DNA of 21,668 nucleotides from a virus, in the IMG/VR virus record IMGVR_UViG_3300017770_000209, positions 1 to 21,668 of that record; one strand, given 5' to 3'. The translations under genes were made by a program, and so were the position numbers. Below are positions 7,206-12,350 of the stretch, piece after piece (the first letter of the stretch is position 1; every line of letters begins with the position of its first letter). The notes beneath the pieces were generated by a model, which was not told the DNA's origin, did not search any database, and saw nothing but the letters and a program-made list of their open reading frames with translations.

Positions 7206-7630
7206 ACTAATCTTCCTTTCCTATCGTACTCGCCTTCCAAGGTGTACATATCTCCATCTTCCCTCTTAACCTTGACCACACTTCCCAAACCAAAACTACC
7301 CGGCTTTGCCCGGAACTTGCCATGTGTGCCATCACTAAATTCTATAAAGCGTAAGTATGGATTCTTAGGTAACAGATAGACCTTAGCACTGCGTACATCC
7401 CCCATACTCTGTTTAATCATTCCTTCCTTAATCAAAGTACGCTCACTCTTCTCTTCCTCTTCCTTCTGCGGTTCTTCCATCTCAAGCAATTTAGCAACCA
7501 TCTTCTTGCTCAGTCGCTTCTGACTAAACGCAAGCCTCACTGTGATAGGCTTTACTCCCATCAACTTGCTAAACTCCGTGTAGTTCATACACGCCTTCTT
7601 TAATATCTCTTTTCCCCTTTCAACATCCAT
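7202..7630 (-). CDS. Helix-turn-helix regulator heading the leftward operon
   Basis: A 142-residue protein with an N-terminal helix-turn-helix of the Cro/CI type (about 14-50: MNYTEFSKLMGVKPITVRLAFSQ then RLSKKMVAKLLEM), an acidic linker (EEPQKEEEEKSE), and a C-terminal strand-rich segment with several Gly (GKFRAKPGSFGLGSVVKVK, TLEGEYDRKGRL) that may be a small beta-barrel. It is the first gene of the leftward late operon and faces the small-terminase-like gene. Its DNA-binding domain and place suggest it controls this divergent promoter region; the palindrome at 7653-7668 is a candidate operator. The start has AAGG seven bases upstream within GACTACATAAGGCTACAAATG's first part. Whether it activates or represses cannot be told. 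Confidence 0.75.
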   Translation of the reverse strand: MDVERGKEILKKACMNYTEFSKLMGVKPITVRLAFSQKRLSKKMVAKLLEMEEPQKEEEEKSERTLIKEGMIKQSMGDVRSAKVYLLPKNPYLRFIEFSDGTHGKFRAKPGSFGLGSVVKVKREDGDMYTLEGEYDRKGRLV

Positions 7631-7694
7631 TTGTAGCCTTATGTAGTCTTACACTTGACAATGCAAGTATTTTCTGAAAAAAAATAAAAATACC
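7631..7694. promoter_or_regulatory. Divergent control region with operator-like palindrome
   Basis: These 64 bases separate the HTH gene (leftward) and the small-terminase-like gene (rightward). ACTTG-ACAATG-CAAGT at 7653-7668 is an inverted repeat with five-base arms and contains TTGACA (7655-7660) on the plus strand. Downstream is an A-rich tract before the ATG at 7695, with no clear -10 at ideal spacing and no Shine-Dalgarno site. On the minus strand the doubled motif GACTACA, four bases, GCTACAAATG sits at the HTH gene start. Confidence 0.5.
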
Positions 7695-8228
7695 ATGCCT
7701 AAGCAATATAAACGACAAGCAAGGAAACCCGGTTCAGTCCGTGGATTCTGTGATGATATGACAAAAAATAATATAATTAAATCAGCAGCCAAGATTGCAG
7801 CCAAACAATCAAATGGGAAAAAAGAAGCAGAGATCCTAATGAAACAAGATCCAGAACTTCGTAAGTCTATTGGTAATTTCCTACGCTATCGTTTGGACAT
7901 GACTGAACAGGAGTTCCTCAATCAGGTAAACTCCAAGCTATCCACTATGGTGGCAGATTCCCTAAACACACTTCATAACAAACTAGACGAAATACCTCCT
8001 CAAAATCTAGCCTATGCTGTCGCAGTACTCATGGATAAATTCCTAACCGTCTCAGGTAGACCATCCAACATCACCGCATCCGCAAATGTAACCCTCGGTT
8101 CATCCGATATGTCCCCCGATCAAGTACGCTCCATCCTTAAAGGAGCAACCAAAGAAGTTAAAAAACAACCCACCCAGGCATCCGAAGATAAAGTTGTAGA
8201 CATCACGCCAGATGACTCCTCTAAATAA
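7695..8228 (+). CDS. Putative terminase small subunit-like DNA-binding protein
   Basis: A 177-residue protein with a basic N-terminus (PKQYKRQARKPGSVRG), a helical core and an acidic, disordered-looking tail (TPDDSSK). The stretch LDEIPPQNLAYAVAVLMDKFLTVSGRPSN (about 98-126) resembles a segment I recall from small-terminase-like and replication-associated phage proteins, in which a conserved Asp-Lys helix precedes a Gly-x-Pro turn. The next gene is an HNH nuclease, and small terminase, large terminase and HNH commonly act together in packaging. It overlaps that gene by 17 bases. The large subunit is on the other strand. Alternative: an unrelated early DNA-binding protein. Assignment is tentative. 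Confidence 0.45.
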   Translation: MPKQYKRQARKPGSVRGFCDDMTKNNIIKSAAKIAAKQSNGKKEAEILMKQDPELRKSIGNFLRYRLDMTEQEFLNQVNSKLSTMVADSLNTLHNKLDEIPPQNLAYAVAVLMDKFLTVSGRPSNITASANVTLGSSDMSPDQVRSILKGATKEVKKQPTQASEDKVVDITPDDSSK

Positions 8229-8796
8229 ACAAATCATCGCCCTACGCAAAAAAGGTCTGTCCTTTAACCAAATTGCAAAGAAACTTAAATGTTCCAAATC
8301 TACTGTATCCTATGCCCTGCGTAAAAAAACACGGGATCTTGCCAAAGAAAAAAATAAAAACTATCCAAGAAATTATAAAGTAATCCTTAATAAAATCTAT
8401 TCCTTCCAAAATCCTAAACCACTTTCCAAACAACCTAAGCCTGCCTGGTATCTTAATAAATCAAAAAGACAGACATCCAAAGCAATATCAGATAAAGCCA
8501 ATCGTTTCCAAAGACCTATGACTTTCAATTATAAAGATGTTCATGCAAAGTATGGTGACACTTTTCCATGCGCGCTTACAGGTAGACCTATAGACTTTCA
8601 CGATCCAGATACCTATGAATATGACCATAAAACTCCCACAGCGCGTGGTGGGGATAATTCTATGGATAATCTCCAAATTGTATGCCCAGAAGCAAACCGG
8701 GCAAAAGGTATGATGACAGATCAAGAGTTCCTCGATCTATGTAAGGAAATTGTTATCCATGCAGGACATCGGATATACAAACCCATGGATAAATAA
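8212..8796 (+). CDS. HNH endonuclease with N-terminal HTH
   Basis: A 194-residue protein. Residues 5-38 form a helix-turn-helix (ALRKKGLSFNQIAKKLKCSKSTVSYALRKK), a resolvase-like DNA-reading module. A basic linker follows. Residues 118-180 hold the HNH nuclease: CALTG (Cys120), YEYDHKTPTARGG (Asp138, His139), DNLQIVC (Asn153, Cys158) and Asn162. HNH proteins beside terminase genes take part in cos cleavage in HK97-type phages; others are homing nucleases. The HTH and the 17-base overlap with the upstream gene make a packaging or DNA-processing role likelier than a free homing element. Ends in TAA directly before a small hairpin. Confidence 0.85.
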   Translation: MTPLNKQIIALRKKGLSFNQIAKKLKCSKSTVSYALRKKTRDLAKEKNKNYPRNYKVILNKIYSFQNPKPLSKQPKPAWYLNKSKRQTSKAISDKANRFQRPMTFNYKDVHAKYGDTFPCALTGRPIDFHDPDTYEYDHKTPTARGGDNSMDNLQIVCPEANRAKGMMTDQEFLDLCKEIVIHAGHRIYKPMDK

Positions 8797-8813
8797 GATC
8801 GTATTCCCGATCT
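8796..8813 (+). terminator. Short hairpin after HNH gene, weak terminator candidate
   Basis: AGATCG-TATTCC-CGATCT forms a six-base-pair stem starting in the stop codon of the HNH gene. A second perfect hairpin, GCCTCG-AAT-CGAGGC, lies at 8839-8853. Neither is followed by a T run, so they may be processing or pausing sites rather than intrinsic terminators. Confidence 0.3.
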
Positions 8814-9083
8814 ACTAACTCAAACTACATTACCCTACGCCTCGAATCGAGGCCATGCTGTATGCCATGCAAGGGGGTAGGGGGCATGAAAGGTATGGGG
8901 GCATGATAGCGTAATTCCCCATCATAACCATGCGCAAACAACGCCCCACCAAGGGGGGCAATATTGCAAAAAAAGTTATGCGGGGGGTGATAATAATATA
9001 GAAAGAACGCAGGCGCGCAGGCGCGCCCCCGCCCCCCCGGGTGCGTGCAGGCGTGCGTCTATTTATAACGTAAAATGAGGGTC

Positions 9084-9108
9084 GCACTTCTTGTTAGAAA
9101 GTGCAAGG
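9084..9108. repeat. Inverted repeat with GAAAGTGCAAGG, partner at 18867
   Basis: GCACTT (9084-9089) pairs with AAGTGC (9099-9104) across nine bases, and GAAAGTGCAAGG (9097-9108) recurs exactly at 18867-18878 next to the integrase, again beside an inverted TGCACTTTC copy. Shared palindromic sites at two control regions suggest a common regulator. Confidence 0.4.
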
Positions 9109-9124
9109 TATGCATGGATAGTGG

Positions 9125-9414
9125 GATTGCGTGGTTTGACTTGGCAAGATTACATGATTGCGTGCGATTGCGTGGTCTAGCTCGATTGATTGCAAGCTTG
9201 GTTTAAACAATCCAGTGTAAATATGTAGTTAGTGTAAATACATATAGCGCATACTTACATTTTCTTGCATGAGGGCGAAATGCTTTTTCACATGCTTTTT
9301 CACATGCTTTCTTTTGACGTAATAACGTAATGACGTCACATGCTATTCACACCACATAATTTCATGCTACCAGTTTGCAAGGATCACATGGTACTAAGTT
9401 TGCAAGATTGCGTG
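9125..9414 (+). repeat. Four GATTGCGTG iterons
   Basis: The nine-base word GATTGCGTG occurs on the plus strand at 9125-9133, 9156-9164, 9166-9174 and 9406-9414. The middle two are ten bases apart, one helical turn. Four exact copies of a nine-mer within 290 bases is far above chance and resembles origin iterons bound by an initiator. Confidence 0.55.
9284..9351 (+). promoter_or_regulatory. DnaA-box matches in tandem
   Basis: TTTTTCACA at 9284-9292 and 9296-9304 fits the DnaA box consensus TTWTNCACA, with the repeats twelve bases apart (unit TGCTTTTTCACA). A one-mismatch copy, CTATTCACA, is at 9343-9351, after a palindromic TGACGTCA. These could bind host DnaA or the phage DnaA domain-IV protein. 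Confidence 0.45.
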
Positions 9415-9436
9415 AAACTTTTTTTGCATGATGCAT

Positions 9437-9475
9437 TGCCCCGTGAACCGGGGGCATGCTGCATGCTGCATGCAT
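9437..9475. repeat. GC hairpin followed by GCATGCT tandem repeat
   Basis: TGCCCC (9437-9442) can pair with GGGGCA (9451-9456) across eight bases. It runs into GCATGCT, GCATGCT, GCATGC at 9454-9473, a seven-base tandem repeat whose units are themselves palindromic. Confidence 0.45.
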
Positions 9476-9525
9476 ACAAGGATGCAAGCTTTTATTAGTT
9501 AGGTTACGATTAACTACAAAATAAG

Positions 9526-9554
9526 TTGACATGGTGCAGTTGTTGTGTTTTAGT
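9526..9554 (+). promoter_or_regulatory. Sigma-70-like promoter for rightward small-gene operon
   Basis: TTGACA at 9526-9531, a 17-base spacer and TTTAGT at 9549-9554 (four of six matches to TATAAT) make a plausible promoter for the gene at 9610 and those after it. A 19-codon reading frame (9531-9590) begins inside it, so promoter and peptide readings partly exclude one another. Confidence 0.45.
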
Positions 9555-9564
9555 GTATTCCATG

Positions 9565-9585
9565 CAAGCGAGATAGCTTGTTTTT
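9565..9585 (+). terminator. Leader hairpin with T run, possible attenuator
   Basis: CAAGC-GAGATA-GCTTG forms a five-base-pair stem directly followed by TTTTT. It sits about ten bases after the predicted transcription start and 25 bases before the first gene, so it may act as a weak attenuator in the leader. Confidence 0.35.
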
Positions 9586-9609
9586 ATTAACTCAAAATTA
9601 TTACTACAA

Positions 9610-10011
9610 ATGAAAAATCAATATAACTCAGTACATGATTATGTTACCACACGCCTTGAAGAAGGGTATGGTAAGGAGACTAATGCATCTGATTTGCACC
9701 ATCACTTATGCAATGAAGATTATTTCATTATCGGAACTTACAAGGCAAAAGAGTTTCTCGGTTCAAGCGCATTCGATATTATCCAAAAGATAAAAGAGTA
9801 TGAACAAGACAACTTTGGAGAATGCACAACAGATTTGAGTGATCCTGAAAAAGTTGCAAATATGTTTGCTTATATTGTGGGGGAAGAAATTCTTCGAGAA
9901 AGTGATCATTTAAATGAATGTTGGAATAATTATCTTACAGATGAAGATCACGCCCAAATCACTTTAGAAATTGCAAGTGTCAACATAGCTAAAGTTTACA
10001 ACTCCAATTAA
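9610..10011 (+). CDS. Hypothetical acidic protein (133 aa), first gene of rightward operon
   Basis: A 133-residue acidic, soluble protein, not recognised with certainty. It starts MKNQYNSVHDYVTTRLEEGYG, has an HHHL segment near residue 25 and a stretch KEYEQDNFGECTTDLSDPEKVANMFAYIVGEEIL (about 62-97) of clear helical character; I have an impression of related phage early proteins of unknown function. There is no Shine-Dalgarno site: the ATG is directly preceded by ATTACTACAA, the motif found at other operon-leading starts in this window. It is the first gene after the candidate promoter, so probably early. Anti-host or replication-accessory roles are possible but not shown. Confidence 0.8.
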   Translation: MKNQYNSVHDYVTTRLEEGYGKETNASDLHHHLCNEDYFIIGTYKAKEFLGSSAFDIIQKIKEYEQDNFGECTTDLSDPEKVANMFAYIVGEEILRESDHLNECWNNYLTDEDHAQITLEIASVNIAKVYNSN

Positions 10012-10037
10012 ACTACAAACAACTAAATTTCAATACC

Positions 10038-10136
10038 ATGTCACACTACGAGCTTACAATCATACTACTAGCACCATACGCCATCATGGGCGCTTGGATC
10101 GCAATACAAACACTTAAAGCAAAAAGGAGAAACTAG
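10038..10136 (+). CDS. Small single-pass membrane protein (32 aa)
   Basis: ATG 10038 to TAG 10134-10136. Residues 5-24 (ELTIILLAPYAIMGAWIAIQ) form one membrane segment; the C-terminus is basic (KAKRRN), suggesting it faces the cytoplasm. The stop is one base before the next ATG within the AAGGAGAAACTAGCATG junction. The start has no Shine-Dalgarno; ACTACAAACAACTA lies 15-28 bases upstream. Function is unknown. Confidence 0.55.
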   Translation: MSHYELTIILLAPYAIMGAWIAIQTLKAKRRN

Positions 10137-10137
10137 C

Positions 10138-10278
10138 ATGAACCAAGACTTACAATATTTTATCACTGAGCATTGCAAGCGCATTGCAACCTTACAAAAC
10201 AGCAAAGACCCCAACAAGCATGCATTGATTGCCTTGCTTGCAAAGGAGATCGGACAAGCAAAGGAGAAACTAGCATGA
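10138..10278 (+). CDS. Small helical protein (46 aa)
   Basis: A 46-residue, Ala/Lys-rich helical protein (KRIATLQNSKDPNKHALIALL, ending GQAKEKLA). AAGGAG lies eight bases before its ATG, and its stop overlaps the next start as ATGA. Its last codons are part of the repeated junction sequence, so the AKEKLA tail is shared with the product of the next gene. No function is recognised. Confidence 0.6.
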   Translation: MNQDLQYFITEHCKRIATLQNSKDPNKHALIALLAKEIGQAKEKLA

Positions 10279-10517
10279 CATTAAGAGAATTAAAACCATC
10301 TAGCTATAGCGCCATCAATGTTACTACTGAGTATCTTGGTAGAAGATATCTTATAACACATTGCAATGATTGGTTTACTGCTGAGCGTGTAGCTTGCGAT
10401 TACCAAGCTAAATTTCCAGACGCATGTTACTTTACAGGTAGCAAGTATGATTCAACTCACATTGATGGTAAAGCCATTGATTTCCGCAATCATTATGCAA
10501 AGGAGAAACTAGCATGA
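10275..10517 (+). CDS. Hypothetical protein (80 aa)
   Basis: The start is ATG 10275, which overlaps the upstream stop (ATGA) and has AAGGAG at good distance; a longer open frame extends upstream but without that signal. The 80-residue product is a mixed alpha/beta-looking protein (YLGRRYLITHCNDWFTAERVACDYQAKFP) ending AKEKLA, the same tail as the preceding protein because both end in the junction repeat. Not recognised. Confidence 0.65.
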   Translation: MTLRELKPSSYSAINVTTEYLGRRYLITHCNDWFTAERVACDYQAKFPDACYFTGSKYDSTHIDGKAIDFRNHYAKEKLA

Positions 10518-10711
10518 AACACGCAAGCGAGATGTTCCCGGAAGCACTCAAACAATTGATTGAGATAGGCGATAAAGGCATGAAACAAAGAGAGCAAAGG
10601 GAGCGTGCAAAGCAAGCCAGCAAGGCCTCGTTTACGAGGGCATGTAAGCATGGTGCAAGAGGGCAATCCTTTACAGAAAAAGAGAAAATACAACTAACAT
10701 TCAACCTTTAA
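10514..10711 (+). CDS. Small basic protein (65 aa)
   Basis: A 65-residue basic, helical protein (KQLIEIGDKGMKQREQRERAKQASKASF) with a C-terminal GARGQSFTEKE. The GQSF coding sequence GGGCAATCCTTTA recurs exactly in the gene at 10905, hinting at a shared origin. ATGA overlap with the preceding stop and a strong AAGGAG site support the start. Charge suggests nucleic-acid contact; no family is recognised. Confidence 0.6.
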   Translation: MKHASEMFPEALKQLIEIGDKGMKQREQRERAKQASKASFTRACKHGARGQSFTEKEKIQLTFNL

Positions 10712-10716
10712 TAATT

Positions 10717-10908
10717 ATGAGCAAGAAAGACATAAAAAGATGGATGGATATAATTTCGGAATTAGCAGATCATGACATTGCACCAAGATTATCGGATGCA
10801 GTAGGTGATGGTGTATATGAAGATATACCAGAAATTGATGATGCAAGATCATTGTTACAAGATGCATGGCAATTACTAAACAATTATTTGGAAGGAGAAA
10901 CAGCATGA
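10717..10908 (+). CDS. Small acidic helical protein (63 aa)
   Basis: A 63-residue acidic protein predicted to be helical (KRWMDIISELADHDIAPRL, then DDARSLLQDAWQLLNNYLEGETA). It begins six bases after the preceding stop. The Shine-Dalgarno is weak (AATAATT upstream). Its stop overlaps the next start as ATGA, again with AAGGAGAAACAGCATG. Unknown function. Confidence 0.6.
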   Translation: MSKKDIKRWMDIISELADHDIAPRLSDAVGDGVYEDIPEIDDARSLLQDAWQLLNNYLEGETA

Positions 10909-11102
10909 GAATAGCAGCACATAAACAAGCACCTAAGCTTACAAGCTTTGAGGTATTCGCATACAAGCAAATCAAAGGCCAGCGTGCCTGTATGAAGGTT
11001 CTAGAGGTGGAAGCGAGAACTGCGCAGGATGCAGGAAAGACCGGGCAATCCTTTAGCAAGATGATGTCTTACGAATATTCACATGTAAGGGAGGTAAGGT
11101 GA
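10905..11102 (+). CDS. Small basic protein (65 aa)
   Basis: The start at ATG 10905 has AAGGAG upstream and a four-base overlap; an upstream in-frame start at 10866 is ignored because it would run through the preceding gene. The 65-residue product is basic (IAAHKQAPKLTSFEVFAYKQIKGQRACMKVLEV) and contains GKTGQSF, coded by the same 13-base word as in the gene at 10514. Not recognised. Confidence 0.6.
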   Translation: MRIAAHKQAPKLTSFEVFAYKQIKGQRACMKVLEVEARTAQDAGKTGQSFSKMMSYEYSHVREVR

Positions 11103-11437
11103 TGAGCAAGCTAACACTAATAGGAGAAAACGAGAATGGCGTTCCCTTTGCATCTCGCATTATAAAGAAGGGCGAGAAGTATGGTAGAAACTTTTGCTTG
11201 GTACATGATGGAGAAGATCCCTTGGTAGAATTTTGGGATCTCAGGCATGAGCATGACTTAATTGCACCCAATGATGAAACTAAAGGGCAATTTGTATCAA
11301 GGTATTACATCAAGACATTAAAAGGAGAATGCGATTATACGCATGGCGAACCTGCAACTGAAAGAGGTGTCAACCTTGATGGTGGCGTAGATGATTGGTT
11401 TGTAGATGCAGTGCAAGTAAGAAAGGCAATCGCATGA
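11102..11437 (+). CDS. Hypothetical protein (111 aa)
   Basis: ATG 11102 overlaps the preceding TGA by one base and has GGAGG seven bases upstream; a GTG one codon earlier is possible. The 111-residue product looks beta-rich, with strands LTLIGENENGVPFASRI, GRNFCLVHDGEDPLVEFWDLR and RYYIKTLKG, and ends in VDDWFVDAVQVRKAIA. Length and composition suggest a single small globular domain. I do not recognise a family. Confidence 0.7.
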   Translation: MSKLTLIGENENGVPFASRIIKKGEKYGRNFCLVHDGEDPLVEFWDLRHEHDLIAPNDETKGQFVSRYYIKTLKGECDYTHGEPATERGVNLDGGVDDWFVDAVQVRKAIA

Positions 11438-11565
11438 GCAAACAAGACAACAATGACCTGCTACCCAAGCTTGCACTTGGCATGGCGCTCTTCATAGCGC
11501 TCAAATTCTTGCCGAAAGTGCTTGCATGGTGGGCTAAGAGAAACAAGAAACAAGGAGAAATATAG
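11434..11565 (+). CDS. Small single-pass membrane protein (43 aa)
   Basis: A 43-residue protein with one membrane segment (LLPKLALGMALFIALKFLPK, about 9-28), followed by a Trp pair and a basic tail (WWAKRNKKQGEI), so the C-terminus is likely cytoplasmic. Its start overlaps the preceding stop as ATGA, and its own tail codons supply the AAGGAG site of the next gene. A holin-like or host-membrane-directed role is possible but unsupported. Confidence 0.6.
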   Translation: MSKQDNNDLLPKLALGMALFIALKFLPKVLAWWAKRNKKQGEI

Positions 11566-11566
11566 A

Positions 11567-11878
11567 ATGAAAATAGAATTAGAATTTGATATAACAAAGA
11601 CAACACAAGATACCATGGAAGGTACATGGCATGGTAATATTGATGATGATGCAGTTTACTTGCATTGCTATACTGAGCTATTAATAAAACATAAGATCGC
11701 ATCTCTTGTAGAAAATATTGACTCAGAGTATGGATGGGGTACTCACGCATGGAATAGACACATGGAACACATTGAAGAGAAATGTCACGTATCTTTGTTT
11801 GAGGAGAATGGCAAAGAGATAGATCCGGAATCTAAGCATGGCACTTTCGTTGCATGGAAGGATGGAGTACCAGCATGA
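11567..11878 (+). CDS. Hypothetical protein (103 aa)
   Basis: ATG 11567 with AAGGAG (11552-11557) is preferred over an upstream in-frame start at 11522 that lies within the preceding gene. The 103-residue product begins with a strand (MKIELEFDITKTT), has a helical middle (VYLHCYTELLIKHKIASLVENI) and several His/Trp residues (GWGTHAWNRHMEHIEEK). No family is recognised. Its stop overlaps the next tiny frame as ATGA. Confidence 0.7.
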   Translation: MKIELEFDITKTTQDTMEGTWHGNIDDDAVYLHCYTELLIKHKIASLVENIDSEYGWGTHAWNRHMEHIEEKCHVSLFEENGKEIDPESKHGTFVAWKDGVPA

Positions 11879-11931
11879 TGTCAACAAAAAGAGAAATACA
11901 AACTTGGACAAAAACTTCGGAGGGTGCATGA
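11875..11931 (+). CDS. Microprotein or coupling peptide (18 aa)
   Basis: An 18-codon frame whose ATG overlaps the upstream stop (ATGA) and whose TGA overlaps the downstream ATG (ATGA). The peptide is MMSTKREIQTWTKTSEGA. The two perfect overlaps keep the chain of coupled starts intact, and CTTCGGAGGG inside it serves as ribosome site for the next gene. It may be functional or just a translational bridge. Confidence 0.4.
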   Translation: MMSTKREIQTWTKTSEGA

Positions 11932-12209
11932 ACACTACAGAATTAGACAAAATCAAAGAATTAACAGAAGCACTAAAAGAATCCATCAAATGGTTGGAAT
12001 GTACAGAAGATGGTACATATGAACAGATTAGGAGAATCTTTGGTGAGGAAACTGTAGACATGTTAAATCGCCATAGAAATATCGTGAAAAAAACTTCGGA
12101 GGCTAGTGTTTTCCCGTGGGAGGAGAAACAAAAGATGCAGCCTAAAGTAATCTATGAAACAGATCCAAGGTTAGATCCAAACTTTGAATCTAGTGAAGGA
12201 GAAACTTAA
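11928..12209 (+). CDS. Small acidic coiled-coil protein (93 aa)
   Basis: ATG 11928 is preceded by CGGAGGG at good spacing; a longer frame from 11838 would overlap the two upstream genes. The 93-residue product has an N-terminal amphipathic helix (TTELDKIKELTEALKESIKWLE) and a Pro/Glu-rich tail. AAAACTTCGGAGG, the ribosome site of this gene, recurs inside it near 12089-12102. It is the last gene of the operon and ends in AAGGAGAAACTTAA, a junction-like sequence with no gene after it. Confidence 0.65.
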   Translation: MNTTELDKIKELTEALKESIKWLECTEDGTYEQIRRIFGEETVDMLNRHRNIVKKTSEASVFPWEEKQKMQPKVIYETDPRLDPNFESSEGET

Positions 12210-12214
12210 TCTTT

Positions 12215-12274
12215 AGGTCATATAGCCTCTTAAAAGCGTTTTAACACCCACATGGGTATATTGACCTTCTTTTT
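12215..12274 (+). terminator. Possible terminator of the rightward operon
   Basis: AGGTCA (12215-12220) can pair with TGACCT (12262-12267), followed by TTCTTTTT. Inside lies a small hairpin ACCCA-CA-TGGGT (12247-12258). The outer loop is long, so strength is doubtful, but the position between convergent operons fits. Confidence 0.35.
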
Positions 12275-12289
12275 ATCCAAAAGCGTTTT
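12232..12289. repeat. Direct repeat AAAAGCGTTTT
   Basis: The eleven-base word AAAAGCGTTTT occurs at 12232-12242 and 12279-12289, 47 bases apart, in the convergent gap 12210-12350. Apart from these, the gap holds the terminator-like element and a 17-codon leftward frame (12290-12343) starting at ACTACAAATG. Confidence 0.5.
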
Positions 12290-12350
12290 CTAGACCCCAT
12301 GCTCGTAACGCAATGGCATACTATGAGATACCATGTAAGTCATTTGTAGT

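Larger units (their letters stand above)
8797..9525. other. Gene-free repeat-rich block, candidate replication origin
   Basis: No convincing gene is present; frames across the GC-rich patch are low-complexity Arg/Gly/Pro shadows. The block has three parts: G-runs of five or six at 8873, 8880, 8897, 8953 and 8982 (plus strand); a very GC-rich patch at about 9010-9058 with repeated GCAGGCGCGC; and an AT-richer half with iterons, DnaA-box matches and tandem GCATGCT repeats. TGCAAG followed by G/A and A/T recurs many times from 9102 onwards. This density of short direct repeats in an otherwise packed genome is typical of an origin or a master control region. The phage also codes for a DnaA domain-IV protein and DnaB helicase, which supports the origin reading. 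Confidence 0.5.

Noticed and set aside
8830-9087. 85-aa minus-strand frame over the GC island
   Set aside because: Arg/Gly/Pro low-complexity composition, no start signal, caused by the G and C runs.
8797-9609. tRNA gene or CRISPR array in the repeat block
   Set aside because: No cloverleaf with CCA-type end could be folded by eye, and repeats are short and irregularly spaced without spacers.
12232-12289. AAAAGCGTTTT direct repeats as att sites
   Set aside because: They lie 5.5 kb from the integrase and next to a terminator-like element; repeats around a terminator are more likely.
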